64,000 nt of DNA from Pseudofabraea citricarpa (lineage: Eukaryota > Ascomycota > Leotiomycetes > Helotiales > Dermateaceae), in NCBI GenBank assembly GCA_029641185.1, contig JAPWGK010000008.1:744001-808000 (forward strand). The letters run 5' to 3'. The notes beneath the pieces are model-generated. The model did no database searches. It was not told the origin of the DNA and saw only the letters and a list, made by a program, of their open reading frames with translations. This document shows, in pieces, positions 21,394 through 32,115 of this stretch (its first letter is position 1; each line of letters starts with the position of its first letter). A program made the position numbers and the translations under genes.

Positions 21394-23937
21394 ATGGCTA
21401 CCAACCCAAGTATGTGGACTGGTATCAACTACAACGAGGTTTTTCCTCGATCTTTCTACGAGGTACACTCCCATGCCAAATCGGTCATCTCAACTCACCT
21501 TGGTAAGCAACCGAAGAGATGGTTGGCCGATCCCTTCCCTGCGCAAATCGCCCACTCCGACTATCATGGAGACGTTGTTAACATGGCGTACACTATTCGA
21601 TCTCAATTTCCGGGGCTCCTACCATCTATAAAGACCCCGCAGTCCTGGGAAGAGCTTTACGAATACTTCGATGCAGTGGATCTCTGGATGCAAGGACCGA
21701 GATTTCTGATGTGTGTTCTGGACTATCTCGAACGCTTCTGCTATACCTTCGAGATACAAGACGCGGATACAGAGTTCAATCAAGTTCGACAGGTCGTAGC
21801 TTCGTGGGGTGCCTTTAACAAGAATACGATCTTATCATCGTCGTGCGACCAGGAGTTGATTGCACTCTTTACTCAACAATATGAACCAGCACGTGTCTAC
21901 TCGCCAAGACAGAGTCACTTCGTAGGTGTCTGTATCACCGAATTACGACAACAAGCCTTCGAGAACAGCAACAAAGAGTTTATAGCTTCGCCTGCTTATG
22001 CACAGTCATTTCAAGGGGCATGGCAACCACAGACAAGCATCTCTTCGCAGCTCCCTCAAACACACAAACCCTATCAGCAGACTGGGCCTCCACAACAACA
22101 ATACGTTGCATACAACAATGGCGTGTCAGGTGGTGGAGGCTTTTATCAAGGAGGACGAATGGGCTCGCCAATGAACACGAGCCAGAACTTTTACCATGCA
22201 CCCACATACCGAGCTGACCCCATGCAACACACCCACAATCAGCAGCATAGATTTGTGGATCGCAGAACTCTATATCAACCTGATTACACCGGCAGCAATT
22301 CCCCTCGTCGCTCGAAGATACCGAACAGTCGCGTCGTAAGTGCACCTGTTTCTTCACCGCAACGTCAGCAAGATAGATTGGGAGGTGGAGCGACGGTTGT
22401 ATATGCTCGCAGAGATTCAATTACGAACCAAGGCAGAAGAAACCAAGACTACCAGCTGCAATCACCAGCAGCACCAGGTAGAATGAGTCTGAAGCTAAGT
22501 CCAACAAGCTTTAGCAAGGCTAGACCCACCGCTAAGGGCCACACTTCTCCAATGACATCTATTGTCGAGAATCGTATGGAGGGTGGAAAGAGCCCATCTT
22601 ATGACCGAAAGGATTCAGCTGTGGACATGAGCCCACAACAGGCCACTAAAGCTGCAACAAAGAGTAAGGTGCACAACGATGTCGGAAATGAAGATGCTTC
22701 TGTCTTGGGCAAACAAAACGAACAAGGTGATTGCACAGTCCACGATGATCATCTTTCCAGCCCATCGAAGCCAGACCGAGCCGAGAAGACCAGAGTTGAA
22801 GAGGCTCCAGCAATCTCAAAACAGGGTGACGTTAGGGGCGACTCCACAAAAGATAGTCATTCTATCAGCTCGATGACTCATAATCAACAGGAAACTGTCA
22901 CCGAGATTGAAGAGGCTTTTGGAAACTCACCAAAGAGTTGTCTTCGAGGTGGCTCTACAAAATCCAATCTTTCCATTAGCTCAACAACACTGAGCAATAT
23001 CGGAAGTGACAAATCCCAAGCTGAAAGTCAACCTGAAACTAGATTCAGTTACTCTCAAGATAGCTTACCCAGTCCTCAAACCGAGGTGTTATATGATGTA
23101 GTAGATCATTCTCTTACAAACTCTACAAAGTCGAGTCGAGTCGATATTCCAAATGACGCCCGACTAATGAACCCGAAAGTTGGTGCTAAAGGACGTACTA
23201 TCACATGTGTTCATGAGGAGCATCGACCAAATTCAATGACCTTCTATTATGTTGATTCAAAGTTGGTTGAGCGAGATACAGAGGGTGCTCGCACTGCAAA
23301 GATCACGGGGTATAACGAGCACGCTGTTAAATCACACCTGATCATGGACATGTTCTCTCAATGTGGACCTATCGAATTTATCACTTACCACCCTGGTAGA
23401 AACCTGGGGTTTATTCAATTCACAAACAGCAAGTCAGTTGACGAAGCAATTAAGACTTACAACAATTGGACCATGCCTAATACGACTGTCATCAAAGTAA
23501 GTTACTCGCATCAATCACGACGCCGTAGCAGAGGCCGAGGCACCAGCCGTTCGAGTAATAGTAGTGTCCATAGCATCTCACCACATAGCCACGCTCAGTC
23601 AAAAGATTATAGCATCTCCACAAAGAAGGAGAATTTGCCTACAGATCAACCCGAACACACGGAACCCAACGAGCCAAAAGAGGAAGAATCTCCAGCAGCT
23701 GCCGAAAACCCAAAGGAAGTCTCAAAGAAGAAGGGCAAGTCGGGTAAAAACCAAAAGAAGACCATTATGCCCACTCCAAGTCATCTTGCCGATTCAGACT
23801 TCCCTCCTCTCGCACCATCTAAGCCATCATCAACTATTGTTGACGGCCGACCGCCCCGAATCACGACTGTACCAAATAAGCCTGAGCGTGCTATCGAGAA
23901 AGACTGGCCATTCGTCAAGAAATGTGTTTCCAAGTGA
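21394..23937 (+). CDS. RRM-domain protein with conserved fungal N-terminal domain, function unknown
   Basis: An uninterrupted frame of 847 residues. Residues 1-190 look folded (MWTGINYNEVFPRSFYEV, DYLERFCYTFEIQD) but match no domain I know. A long Gln/Ser/Pro-rich disordered region follows. A single RRM sits at about 632-708, with SQCGPIEFITYHPGRNLGFI (RNP1-like LGFIQF), then a basic Arg/Gly/Ser patch (RRRSRGRGTSRSS) and a Lys/Glu-rich tail. The layout suggests a cytoplasmic RNA-binding protein. I cannot name an orthologue. Confidence 0.85.
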   Translation: MATNPSMWTGINYNEVFPRSFYEVHSHAKSVISTHLGKQPKRWLADPFPAQIAHSDYHGDVVNMAYTIRSQFPGLLPSIKTPQSWEELYEYFDAVDLWMQGPRFLMCVLDYLERFCYTFEIQDADTEFNQVRQVVASWGAFNKNTILSSSCDQELIALFTQQYEPARVYSPRQSHFVGVCITELRQQAFENSNKEFIASPAYAQSFQGAWQPQTSISSQLPQTHKPYQQTGPPQQQYVAYNNGVSGGGGFYQGGRMGSPMNTSQNFYHAPTYRADPMQHTHNQQHRFVDRRTLYQPDYTGSNSPRRSKIPNSRVVSAPVSSPQRQQDRLGGGATVVYARRDSITNQGRRNQDYQLQSPAAPGRMSLKLSPTSFSKARPTAKGHTSPMTSIVENRMEGGKSPSYDRKDSAVDMSPQQATKAATKSKVHNDVGNEDASVLGKQNEQGDCTVHDDHLSSPSKPDRAEKTRVEEAPAISKQGDVRGDSTKDSHSISSMTHNQQETVTEIEEAFGNSPKSCLRGGSTKSNLSISSTTLSNIGSDKSQAESQPETRFSYSQDSLPSPQTEVLYDVVDHSLTNSTKSSRVDIPNDARLMNPKVGAKGRTITCVHEEHRPNSMTFYYVDSKLVERDTEGARTAKITGYNEHAVKSHLIMDMFSQCGPIEFITYHPGRNLGFIQFTNSKSVDEAIKTYNNWTMPNTTVIKVSYSHQSRRRSRGRGTSRSSNSSVHSISPHSHAQSKDYSISTKKENLPTDQPEHTEPNEPKEEESPAAAENPKEVSKKKGKSGKNQKKTIMPTPSHLADSDFPPLAPSKPSSTIVDGRPPRITTVPNKPERAIEKDWPFVKKCVSK

Positions 23938-24215
23938 GTTTCATCACAGTCCGGGAAACAAGAAAAGTGGAGGATGTTTATAACTAGAGAGAGGTGGAGG
24001 AAATTACACACGGCAGAGCGATATGATATGGTTGGATTACAAATATGAAGGATTATATATCGGGAAGGAATAGAGGAGTTATAGCAAATAAACCAAAAAA
24101 AAAGGAGAAATGGATGGGTTAGGGGGGAAGGGGGAACAGCGTTGACCGATGTCCTGTAGATCCTCTTGTTGGATTCTGCATCTAGCATTTCATTTCTTTC
24201 TTTTGTATTCTTGTT

Positions 24216-24375
24216 TACACATACAGTCCGCAGTCTTCATGACGTGCGACTAGCTAGCGGGCACTGCCTTTTCTTTATGTACACAGAGTCTGCGGTCTCA
24301 ACGACCTGCGACTAGCGAGCGACACTTCTGCTTTACATTCATAGTCTGCGATCTGCGACTACTAAGCGAGCAATG
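24216..24375. repeat. Degenerate tandem repeat, about 60-bp period, core CTGCGACTAGCGAGCG
   Basis: Three decaying copies begin near 24225, 24287 and 24342. Each has AGTCYGCRGTCT, then an ACGACSTGCGACTAGC block and an AGCGRGC block. The third copy is shorter and more diverged. The unit is not coding. It lies about 290 bp after the stop codon of the RRM gene. Confidence 0.6.
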
Positions 24376-24875
24376 AATCAGTTCTTTCCAAAAATTCGAG
24401 CAGATGATAGAAGCAAGCGAAAGAAGCAAGTGACTTAGTCTGGTCTGGTGAAAGCCAGATAGGCTAAGTGGCATGGTAGCTCAATTCATAATTTCCTCCC
24501 ACGAAATTCGAGGCACCAAGGTCAATTCCATTAGCACCCGTCACTTTATTGGTATAATACCTGATTCTGCTAGTCTATTATAGATAAGATCTCATTCGGT
24601 ATTAAAACTACATAGTATTAATACTCCAGACTTTGAAACCTTTCTAGTTCTTTGAACTTCTTTCTCATTATTTTTCCATGCTATTTCACGTCCAAGCCTT
24701 CAATTGATTGTGTTCATGTCATTTGAATTGTTGTTTGATCTGCTCGTTTCTCTGAATTTAAAGAAAACTCTTAGGATAATACTTGATAGTACTACGCAAT
24801 GGATAAGGATGCTATGGTTCAAGTAGCCCTCGCTTACTGAGACTTGTTACAGAGCTATAGGAGTTCCGTACTATA

Positions 24876-24910
24876 GTCCTATCACTTATTGTCCTATCAC
24901 CTATTGTCCT
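24876..24910. repeat. Short tandem repeat, 15-bp unit
   Basis: GTCCTATCACTTATT is followed directly by GTCCTATCACCTATT and a partial third copy (GTCCT). Confidence 0.7.
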
Positions 24911-25676
24911 GAGAACATACTCAGACGGGTTCTTCATACTGTATATCAGCTAAAACATATGAATTCCAGACCAATTTGTCACTAGATATGTATTTGTAGT
25001 TCCATGTAATAACTGGCATGTTGGCATGTATGTTTGTCTTTTTATTGCTCCTGTCAATCTAAGTGCACAGCTTTATACCTTCACCATATTCAAGACCCGC
25101 CAGAATATGGAGCATTCGATATTGAGGTATCTTTTGAAAAACCGCGATAAGCCAATGAATGATTTTCTCAAGTCCCGCTTCATCTGCATGTATATATTCG
25201 CAGAATCTCCCTGCAGAATCCTCCATACTAAACATCTATCAGATGAAAGAAAAAGCTAAGATTGTGCTCATCCTTTCTCTGTATTGTTCACAACATTCTC
25301 AAAACAAGATCCGACCAGTGCTGGCTTTTTGATACCAGTACCTTTTGTCACCAATTGTGGTTATTGTAAGTATACTCCTTCCCTTGGAGCAGCCATATAA
25401 CGACTGGAGTAAGCATTCCTGCCCAGTACCGCTCGCTTATTGAAGGAAGAATGGCGCTGATTCCGCTCCATTCTTCCTATATCTTCCTGATTATGTCTCA
25501 AACAATTTACCCCATCAGCTAACTTTCTCAAGCACAAATCATCTTCCTCGTAGGTCTGTACGGCGGATGATCATCCAGGTTAGCCCCACATATACCCCAT
25601 CAACGTGTTCTACTCTTCAATATTGTACTAACAATCTTCACATTGCCACAACAGTTACCAACAAGTACCCAACAAC

Positions 25677-26908
25677 ATGGCAAATAATCAAGCCCGAAAA
25701 TGGGCAGGGTATCCCCCAACGATATTTGGACTCACTTGCACTCAACACAGAATTCCAACCATTCGTCAGCTATTCGAACACTACACGATCTGGCGTCCTA
25801 CTAGAGCTACTAAGCGGACTTTGCTTAGAGACCTGCTGGACTTCCAAACGACTCTTACCATCGAAGAACAAGAATCTATCACGCAATGGTTTCTTCAAAA
25901 CAAAGTCACCCTTGATGCTCCACGTCCTGTCAATCCTGCACTTTATGTCAATGGTCTCCAGTATGGTCATCATTTCGGTCGTCGAATTCTGATTCCAAAT
26001 GCCAGAGATCTAGGTCCAGCTATCAGCAGGGGTCCTTCCCACGGTGAAGCAGCAGCAGCAGTAGCAGCGGCAGTCGAAGTCAAAGTTTCTGAGTGTATTG
26101 TCTGCATGGAAGATCTAACTCAATTTGCTCCATTCCCAACCCTTTCCGCCCAATGCAAGCATCCTCCTGAAGTATGCCCCAGCTGTATCACTCAACATGT
26201 CGATACGCAGATCCAAGAAGTTGCATGGGATATGATTACCTGTCCTACATGCCCCGAGCTTCTATCATTCTATACGATCAAGGATCACGCTTCTCCAGAA
26301 TCTTACGAAAGGTATGATAGCCCCCACTGTGAAGTGATCATATTCTAACCATGCTCTAGATACGACCAGAACACATTCCTGTCAGCAATCAAAGACTTCC
26401 CCAACTTCATAATGTGCCTCGGTCCAAACTGTGGTTCTGGTCAGATCCATGGAGGTGGTGATGCTCGACCAATCATGACATGCAGTAGCTGCCACTTCAA
26501 GACATGCTTTACTCATAAATTGCCTTGGCACAGTGGACAGACCTGCAGCGAGTACGATGCTTCTCAAAGAGAGCGGGCCGAGCAGGAAGCAGCTTCTGCA
26601 GCGCTTCTCTCCACTACAGCCAAGATCTGCCCAAACGAGAAGTGTGGCTTGAACGTCATGAAGGTTAGTGGTTGTGATCATATGACATGTAAGTTTCTTC
26701 TATTTTACTACAAACTTTGGAGTACTTCATACTTCTCTTGTGGCACTGAGGATTTCCTTGGATTTGAGTATACTATGCTAATGGAGAAACAGGCCATCGT
26801 TGCCGCCATCAATTCTGCTGGCTTTGTCTTGCACCATACAAGGAGATTGTGAGGGAGGGCAACAGTGCACATGCACTCACATGCCGTTATCACAGTAACA
26901 ACATCTGA
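25677..26908 (+). CDS. RBR (RING1-IBR-RING2) E3 ubiquitin ligase
   Basis: Exons 25677-26311, 26360-26688 and 26793-26908 give 359 residues. RING1 shows ECIVCMEDL, CKHPPEVCPSC and CPTC. The IBR shows MTCSSCHFKTCFTHKLPWHS. RING2 begins ICPNEKCGLNVMKVSGCDHM and is completed only after splicing (TCHRCRHQFCWLCLAPYKEI). The Cys in SGCDHM aligns with the catalytic thioester Cys of RBR ligases. These enzymes take ubiquitin from an E2 onto that Cys and pass it to a substrate. An Ala/Glu linker (EAAAAVAAAVEV) precedes RING1; the N-terminal 130 residues have no known domain. Fungi carry expanded, fast-evolving RBR families, and this looks like one of them rather than a conserved ARIH or Parkin orthologue. 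Confidence 0.9.
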
Positions 26909-27065
26909 GGAATCCCTTTGCCTGCTTTGTGATCTTGCCAGGCTTTTCCCAATTTTATTTTCATTTTCAAAGAGTAGCAACGAAAATGAAAATCACTTCT
27001 CCCAAAGATTCTTGATGCCTATTATTTGTCTGATGTCTGATGTCTGATTCTTTAGCGAGCCTCGC

Positions 27066-29039
27066 TTAAGCCCCTTTTACCTCAACCTCAAGCCCCGATT
27101 CTGCCTCCACCTCATTCTTTTCCCTTTCATCCCGCAAAACAAACCACCTGATGACAAAAATCATTACGAATTCCCCAACACTCAAGACCGACATAACAGT
27201 AAATCCCAACTTGAAACGAGGCGCGTATTTTCCTACATTAAGAATCACGACTAACACGAGTTAGAACAAGATCTTCCACCTCAGCATGAGAAGCGATGTT
27301 TCTTACCAGGTACCCAAGCAATAAATACTTGACCAAAAGTCTGAGCTACGCCAATGACTATGGCACGTTCTTCTGCGTCTTCATGGCAGATCTCATTGAC
27401 CCAAGCATACATCTGCGACTTATCAGTAACGTGACCTCTTGTATGGGAGCAGCTGGGAAATTTACAATTGGCCAAAGACCCCATGAAGCTGCATTAATCA
27501 GATATCCAAAGAAAGTGACTCCGTATCCAGATCCCGAGGCCACGATGACCATCCCAATAAAATTGATAGTCTGCGACGAGTTAGCGATGTACCAGCTAGG
27601 CCACAAACGGTAGAGATTAAACATACAGCCGGTACAATCATCACCTGCCACCTTTTCCCACCGAGACCATCTGAGATCCAAGCATATGCCAGGGTGGTTA
27701 CGAGACCGAGAGCTTGAGCTGCGGTGGGAAATAAGTTGATCTGGTAGACGGTGAAGCGATCGAGAGATTTCAACCAGACGGAGAAATAGTTCAAAGGCTG
27801 TGTGACAACGCAATGGAATCTGTATCAATTGTCAGTTCTTGCTGTCCATCCAAGAAGAACGCTTGATACAAATCTCGGCGGCGAAAGGAAGGAAAGGGAC
27901 TCACATCAACATCAGTGTCACTGCATAAATCGGCCAGTGGCTGAGAACCTTTCGAATTTTTACCCAAGACAGTGGCTCTGGAGCCCGACGATCAATGTTT
28001 TGCATACGCTTGATATAAAGTCCTCTATCCTCCTCACGCAGCCATCTGGCCTTGGTGGTGTAGGGATTGTCAGGAATTGCGTATAATCCCCAGAGAGAGC
28101 CTGGTAGAGAGATGATACCGCAGAAGATGAATAGCCATCTCCAGCCCGGAAGGCCCAGACGACCATCCAAGCCACTGTAGATTCCTGCCTGGAGATAGCC
28201 TGAGAACATACTTGCCGCATACGAGGCTGAATAGAAAATTGCAATTCGTTTGCCGAGCTCTGTTTGTCGTTAGTGATGTCTTCTGAAGCAGTAATGAATT
28301 GCAGGATAGAGGAAAGGAATACCTCGTGGAGTATACCAACTGCCCATTAATGTGATAACTCCTACTGCAAATGGCGATTCCAAAACGCCAATTAGGAAAC
28401 GCAGAGCGAAGACATGTTTTGTGCTTTGCACGGCAGCAAAGCAGAATGTGATGACCGTCCACAGAAACTCAACTACAGGTAGATAATATGAAGGTCTCAC
28501 TATCGATTAACGAAAAAGGAGAATATCAGCCAATGTAAGAAAGAGAAGACTCAGGAGCATACATCTTGTTAGGAGTAATTGAGAGGGTATCTGTCCGACG
28601 AGATAGCCGGAAGTAAAGAATGTTGCTAATAAATTGTACTGGCTGCCATGGAAGTTGAGATCCTCTTTCATGCCAGAAACATAAGCATTTGCTGCGAAAA
28701 ACATATGGTATTAGCAACTTTTTGCCAGTCCTGAACAAGTACTGTTGACCTACTGATATTTCCTGAATCTAGTAACCTGATGAAGTATCCATACGTTGCC
28801 CAGCTCCTATGAAATATAAGCCTCCAATGAATATGAGATTCTCTGTAGGTGACATACATCAGGAATATATCAAGACGTTGAACAAGTCTTTTTTCCTCTG
28901 TAGTTCGTTCACCGTCCCAAATAACTTCTTGAATCTTGATCCATCGTGACTTTTCCTTTTGGGTCGCCGGTGGATTGGCGATATTATCTTCTTTACTGAT
29001 GGGCTTCAGCTCAAAACCGGTTTCTGTTTCGATACCCAT
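27066..29039 (-). CDS. MFS transporter, anion:cation symporter family (Dal5/Tna1-like)
   Basis: Nine exons (29039-28858, 28806-28754, 28691-28563, 28499-28323, 28259-27905, 27819-27627, 27570-27466, 27412-27307, 27250-27066) give 494 residues, and every junction keeps frame. Landmarks are [59 protein letters not shown] and [10 protein letters not shown]. The fold and motifs are those of the fungal ACS group, which carries small organic anions or vitamins. It has twice the intron number of the same-family gene at 6.9 kb, so the two are not a recent tandem copy. It lies next to two flavin monooxygenase genes and may feed them (inference). Confidence 0.9.
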
Positions 29040-29732
29040 TGTTATGAGAATGGGTGAAAGGCAAAAAAGTACGGTTAGAGTTTATTCAAGTAAATCGAGG
29101 TGACTATATATTTTCCTTGATCTGGGACCATGGCCCTGGATTATCGGAACCTTTGACTCGGAGATTGGAGAAGTCTTTTCGGGCCCTGCAGCAGTGGGGT
29201 GGCTGGCGGTTCTAATTTGTTGACGTGCGCTGTACCCTGGAATTGCGACATAGATAGCTTTATTCTAGCTATGGATAATCGAGTAAGTAGATTACTGAAT
29301 TGTGGAGTCCGTGACTCAAACTCGATCCATGCATCGAGACCTCGAGACTATTCACAAAGAGGAAAAAGAAGCTGACCGTGTTTAGTCGAACTACCTTTCA
29401 ACTACCTTTCAACTTGGTTACTTCCGGATAAGATAAGCCTCTGAATACTTCCAAAAATCAGATATTGCCAGTTTAACATAGTAGATGCTTTTGGATTTCT
29501 CTATTTAATTGATGTGCTATGTGAACCAAAAATCAAGCTATCTAAAGTTTTACTAACCATCGATCTGCTTGTATTTGCCGTTGTTGGGAGGCTAGTTGAG
29601 ACGGCGTCGAAAGTCAGAGAATGAAAGAAAACTAGTCGATGATTGATAACTGATGGTGAAAGATCGGTCAACTAAGTTGTGATCCCGTCAATTATTTCGG
29701 CCACAATTTAATTCGGCCCGCACATGTAAGAT
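29040..29732. other. Intergenic, about 690 bp
   Basis: Promoter of the MFS gene and 3' flank of the FMN monooxygenase gene, both on the minus strand. AT-rich; no gene is supported. Confidence 0.4.
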
Positions 29733-31394
29733 CTAGGCTTCCTTCCCTTCCTGTATTTCAGTCTTGTAGTTCTCATACTTGTACTGACTACCAGTATGAT
29801 CATCTCTCAACATTGACTGACCAGCTCCATAGATCCTCTCCCTCATTGTTCCCGACTCCCCACGTGGTGCATATCTACCTCTTCTGCGTAGCTCAGGTAC
29901 CAGCAGATGGACAAGATCTTCGAAGCTTCCTGGTGTCAAAACGTAACCCACATTAAAGCCATCCAAATCGGCGACTTCAATCCATTCTTCGATGATATCT
30001 GCAACCTCTTGTGCAGTACCTACAGGCACTGGCCCGTTGCCGCCAATGGATATTTGCTTCCCAATGTTTCGTGGCGTCCAGAGAGGAATGTCTTTTCCAC
30101 TGTAAGTGAGACTCGCTACTAGCGAATGAACCTTGGAATCAACAGTCGAGTCTGAGGGGACAATCTCTTTATCGAGTTCATATTTACTGAGATCTATACC
30201 GGACCCGCCCGAGAAAAATGCCAACCCAGCTTCATGACTGGCATATTTTAGAGCTGTTTGGTATTTCTCGTTTGCTTCTTCTGTTGTTTTGCCGATAATA
30301 GGTGTTAGAATGGCAAACACTTTGACAGATTGTGGGTCACGACCAAGCTCTGCAGCCTTCTCACGAATGGCTTTAACTCGTGGTGCTAGAATATGTGGTG
30401 AAGGAGCAGAAACAAAGATTCCTTCAGCATGTGTTGCTCCAAAGTGAATTCCAGCCCTAATAAAAATTAGAACTAGTAAGAAATCAGTTCGGTCAAAGAC
30501 TTACGGAGAAGTTCCCGCCTGAAACAGAAATGGTGTTCGCTGTGGCGAAGGATCCAAGATATGTGGTGCATCTACATTGAAGCTCTCCCCGTGATGATGA
30601 ATAGTTCTGATTCGGCTGTAATCAGAATAAACCTCATTCTCTCGATCTTCCACAAGAGCATTATTTGCCCAAGAACCTTCCCAAAGCCTGTTGGTAAAAT
30701 TGTTGATCAGTATTAATTCATTTCTAAGAAAAGAAATCGCATCATATACTCACTTATAGAGAACCCGCACGAATTCATCGGCAATCTCATATCTTTTATC
30801 ATGGTCGACGTACTTCAGGCCAACCTGAAGTTATCAGCTACAAGCAGAAAAGCACAGAAGTGGTATTATTACCGCACGTGTTGCAGACTGCTTCCAAGAA
30901 GTTACAATATTCCATCCAAATCGGCCTTTAGTAAGATGGTCCAGAGTAGAGAATCTTTTCGCAACAATATATGGAGCTTCATAAGATGTAGATGTGGTAA
31001 TCGCAAACCCCAGATTCTTGGTCACAGCTGCCATCGCAGAAATTGGCTAGAACGATTAGAACATTGATGGGCAGCACAAGATGTGGAAATTCTCACTCAC
31101 AATTGCAGGGTCTCCCATAGGATACTGAGCGGCTGTTCTAACTCCAGGCTCAGCACTCCCTTTGTAGACATCATACTGCCCAAAAGTATCTGCCAGAAAT
31201 ATGGCATTGATATCACCCTCTTCTAGTAACTTTGCCAGGTCAGTCCAGTATGAAAGGTCTCGACGCTTAGTAGCACTCCTATCTTCAGGATTTCGCCATT
31301 GCCCGAAGGACAAATGACCGACCGTGAACATATCAAAGGCATTGATGAAGATACGCTTTTTTGGCGCAACCTCTGCTTGAGGTTCTGATGCCAT
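29733..31394 (-). CDS. Luciferase-like FMN-dependent monooxygenase (NtaA/SnaA/DszA group)
   Basis: Exons 31394-31101, 31046-30873, 30824-30754, 30687-30505 and 30456-29733 give 481 residues. The order is INAFDMFTVGHLSFGQWRNP, DINAIFLADTFGQYDVY, then TTSTSYEAPYIVAKRFSTLD, GRFGWNIVTSWKQSATRAVG and PFLFQAGTSPAGIHFGATHA. This is the TIM-barrel layout of the NtaA/SnaA/DszA/EmoA group of class C flavin monooxygenases. They use FMNH2 from a separate reductase to oxidise nitrilotriacetate, sulfonates, dibenzothiophene sulfone and similar compounds. The substrate is unknown, and no flavin reductase gene is seen next to it. It is divergent from the Baeyer-Villiger-type gene (721 bp between starts). Confidence 0.9.
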
Positions 31395-32115
31395 GATTAC
31401 TGGATTTGAGAAATGTCGAGCCTAGATGATGTGAAATGAGAAATTGTGACTATCTCTGCCTCAACCACTTGGTAGTTTTTGCATGAGAAGGTGACCAGCG
31501 TCAACTCAGCCATGATCTCTGTATTTGTACAAACATGGCTGAAGATAGATGGGATATAGGTGCGGGGCAATATGCCGCATCGCAGTTGGTATCACGTATA
31601 TGGCCATGGTGAGCACGACATGATGAGTATTGGCTCGTTGATATCGGATGAGGAGAGATGGTCGCCAGTGAAAGAGGGAGAGAGGTTGACATTGCAGCCG
31701 AAGTTCCGCCGCTCGCTGAATCAGCCAAATTTCCCCGCCATGTGCGTGACTTCTGGTGCGATTGCGATTGTGATTACAGCTCTACTTACAACCACCACTG
31801 TGTACTATTGACTTGGAACATCATCGCCACGGTGCCGTGAAAACTGCTCCGCAAGCCTATTTAGATCAAGACATGCAGAAATGGGGCAATGGAAGCATTT
31901 GCCGTGCTATCCGACCTGACAATGCGCAACCATTGCTTGCCTCGATATTGTTGGCGGCCAAAATGTTGCTGCAATATTGGTCCGCAATGACACCTTCACT
32001 CTCGCATCTGCTACGTTCTATGCCCACTCTTGAAAGGAACTCATAAGCATATGAGATTGACAATGTATGGGATCGAGTGATACCACCACGCTCACGCTGG
32101 TGTCCATTGTTCATT
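31395..32115. promoter_or_regulatory. Divergent promoter between two flavin monooxygenase genes
   Basis: About 720 bp. Short frames on both strands are not protein-like. It is probably a shared control region. No CGG-N6-CCG site was noticed here. Confidence 0.4.

Larger units (their letters stand above)
23938..25676. other. Intergenic 1.7 kb with two repeat clusters
   Basis: AT-rich DNA with short frames only, one of them at 25026-25259 and not convincing. It holds the degenerate repeat at 24216-24375 and the 15-bp tandem repeat at 24876-24910. The RBR ligase promoter lies at the right end. Confidence 0.4.
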
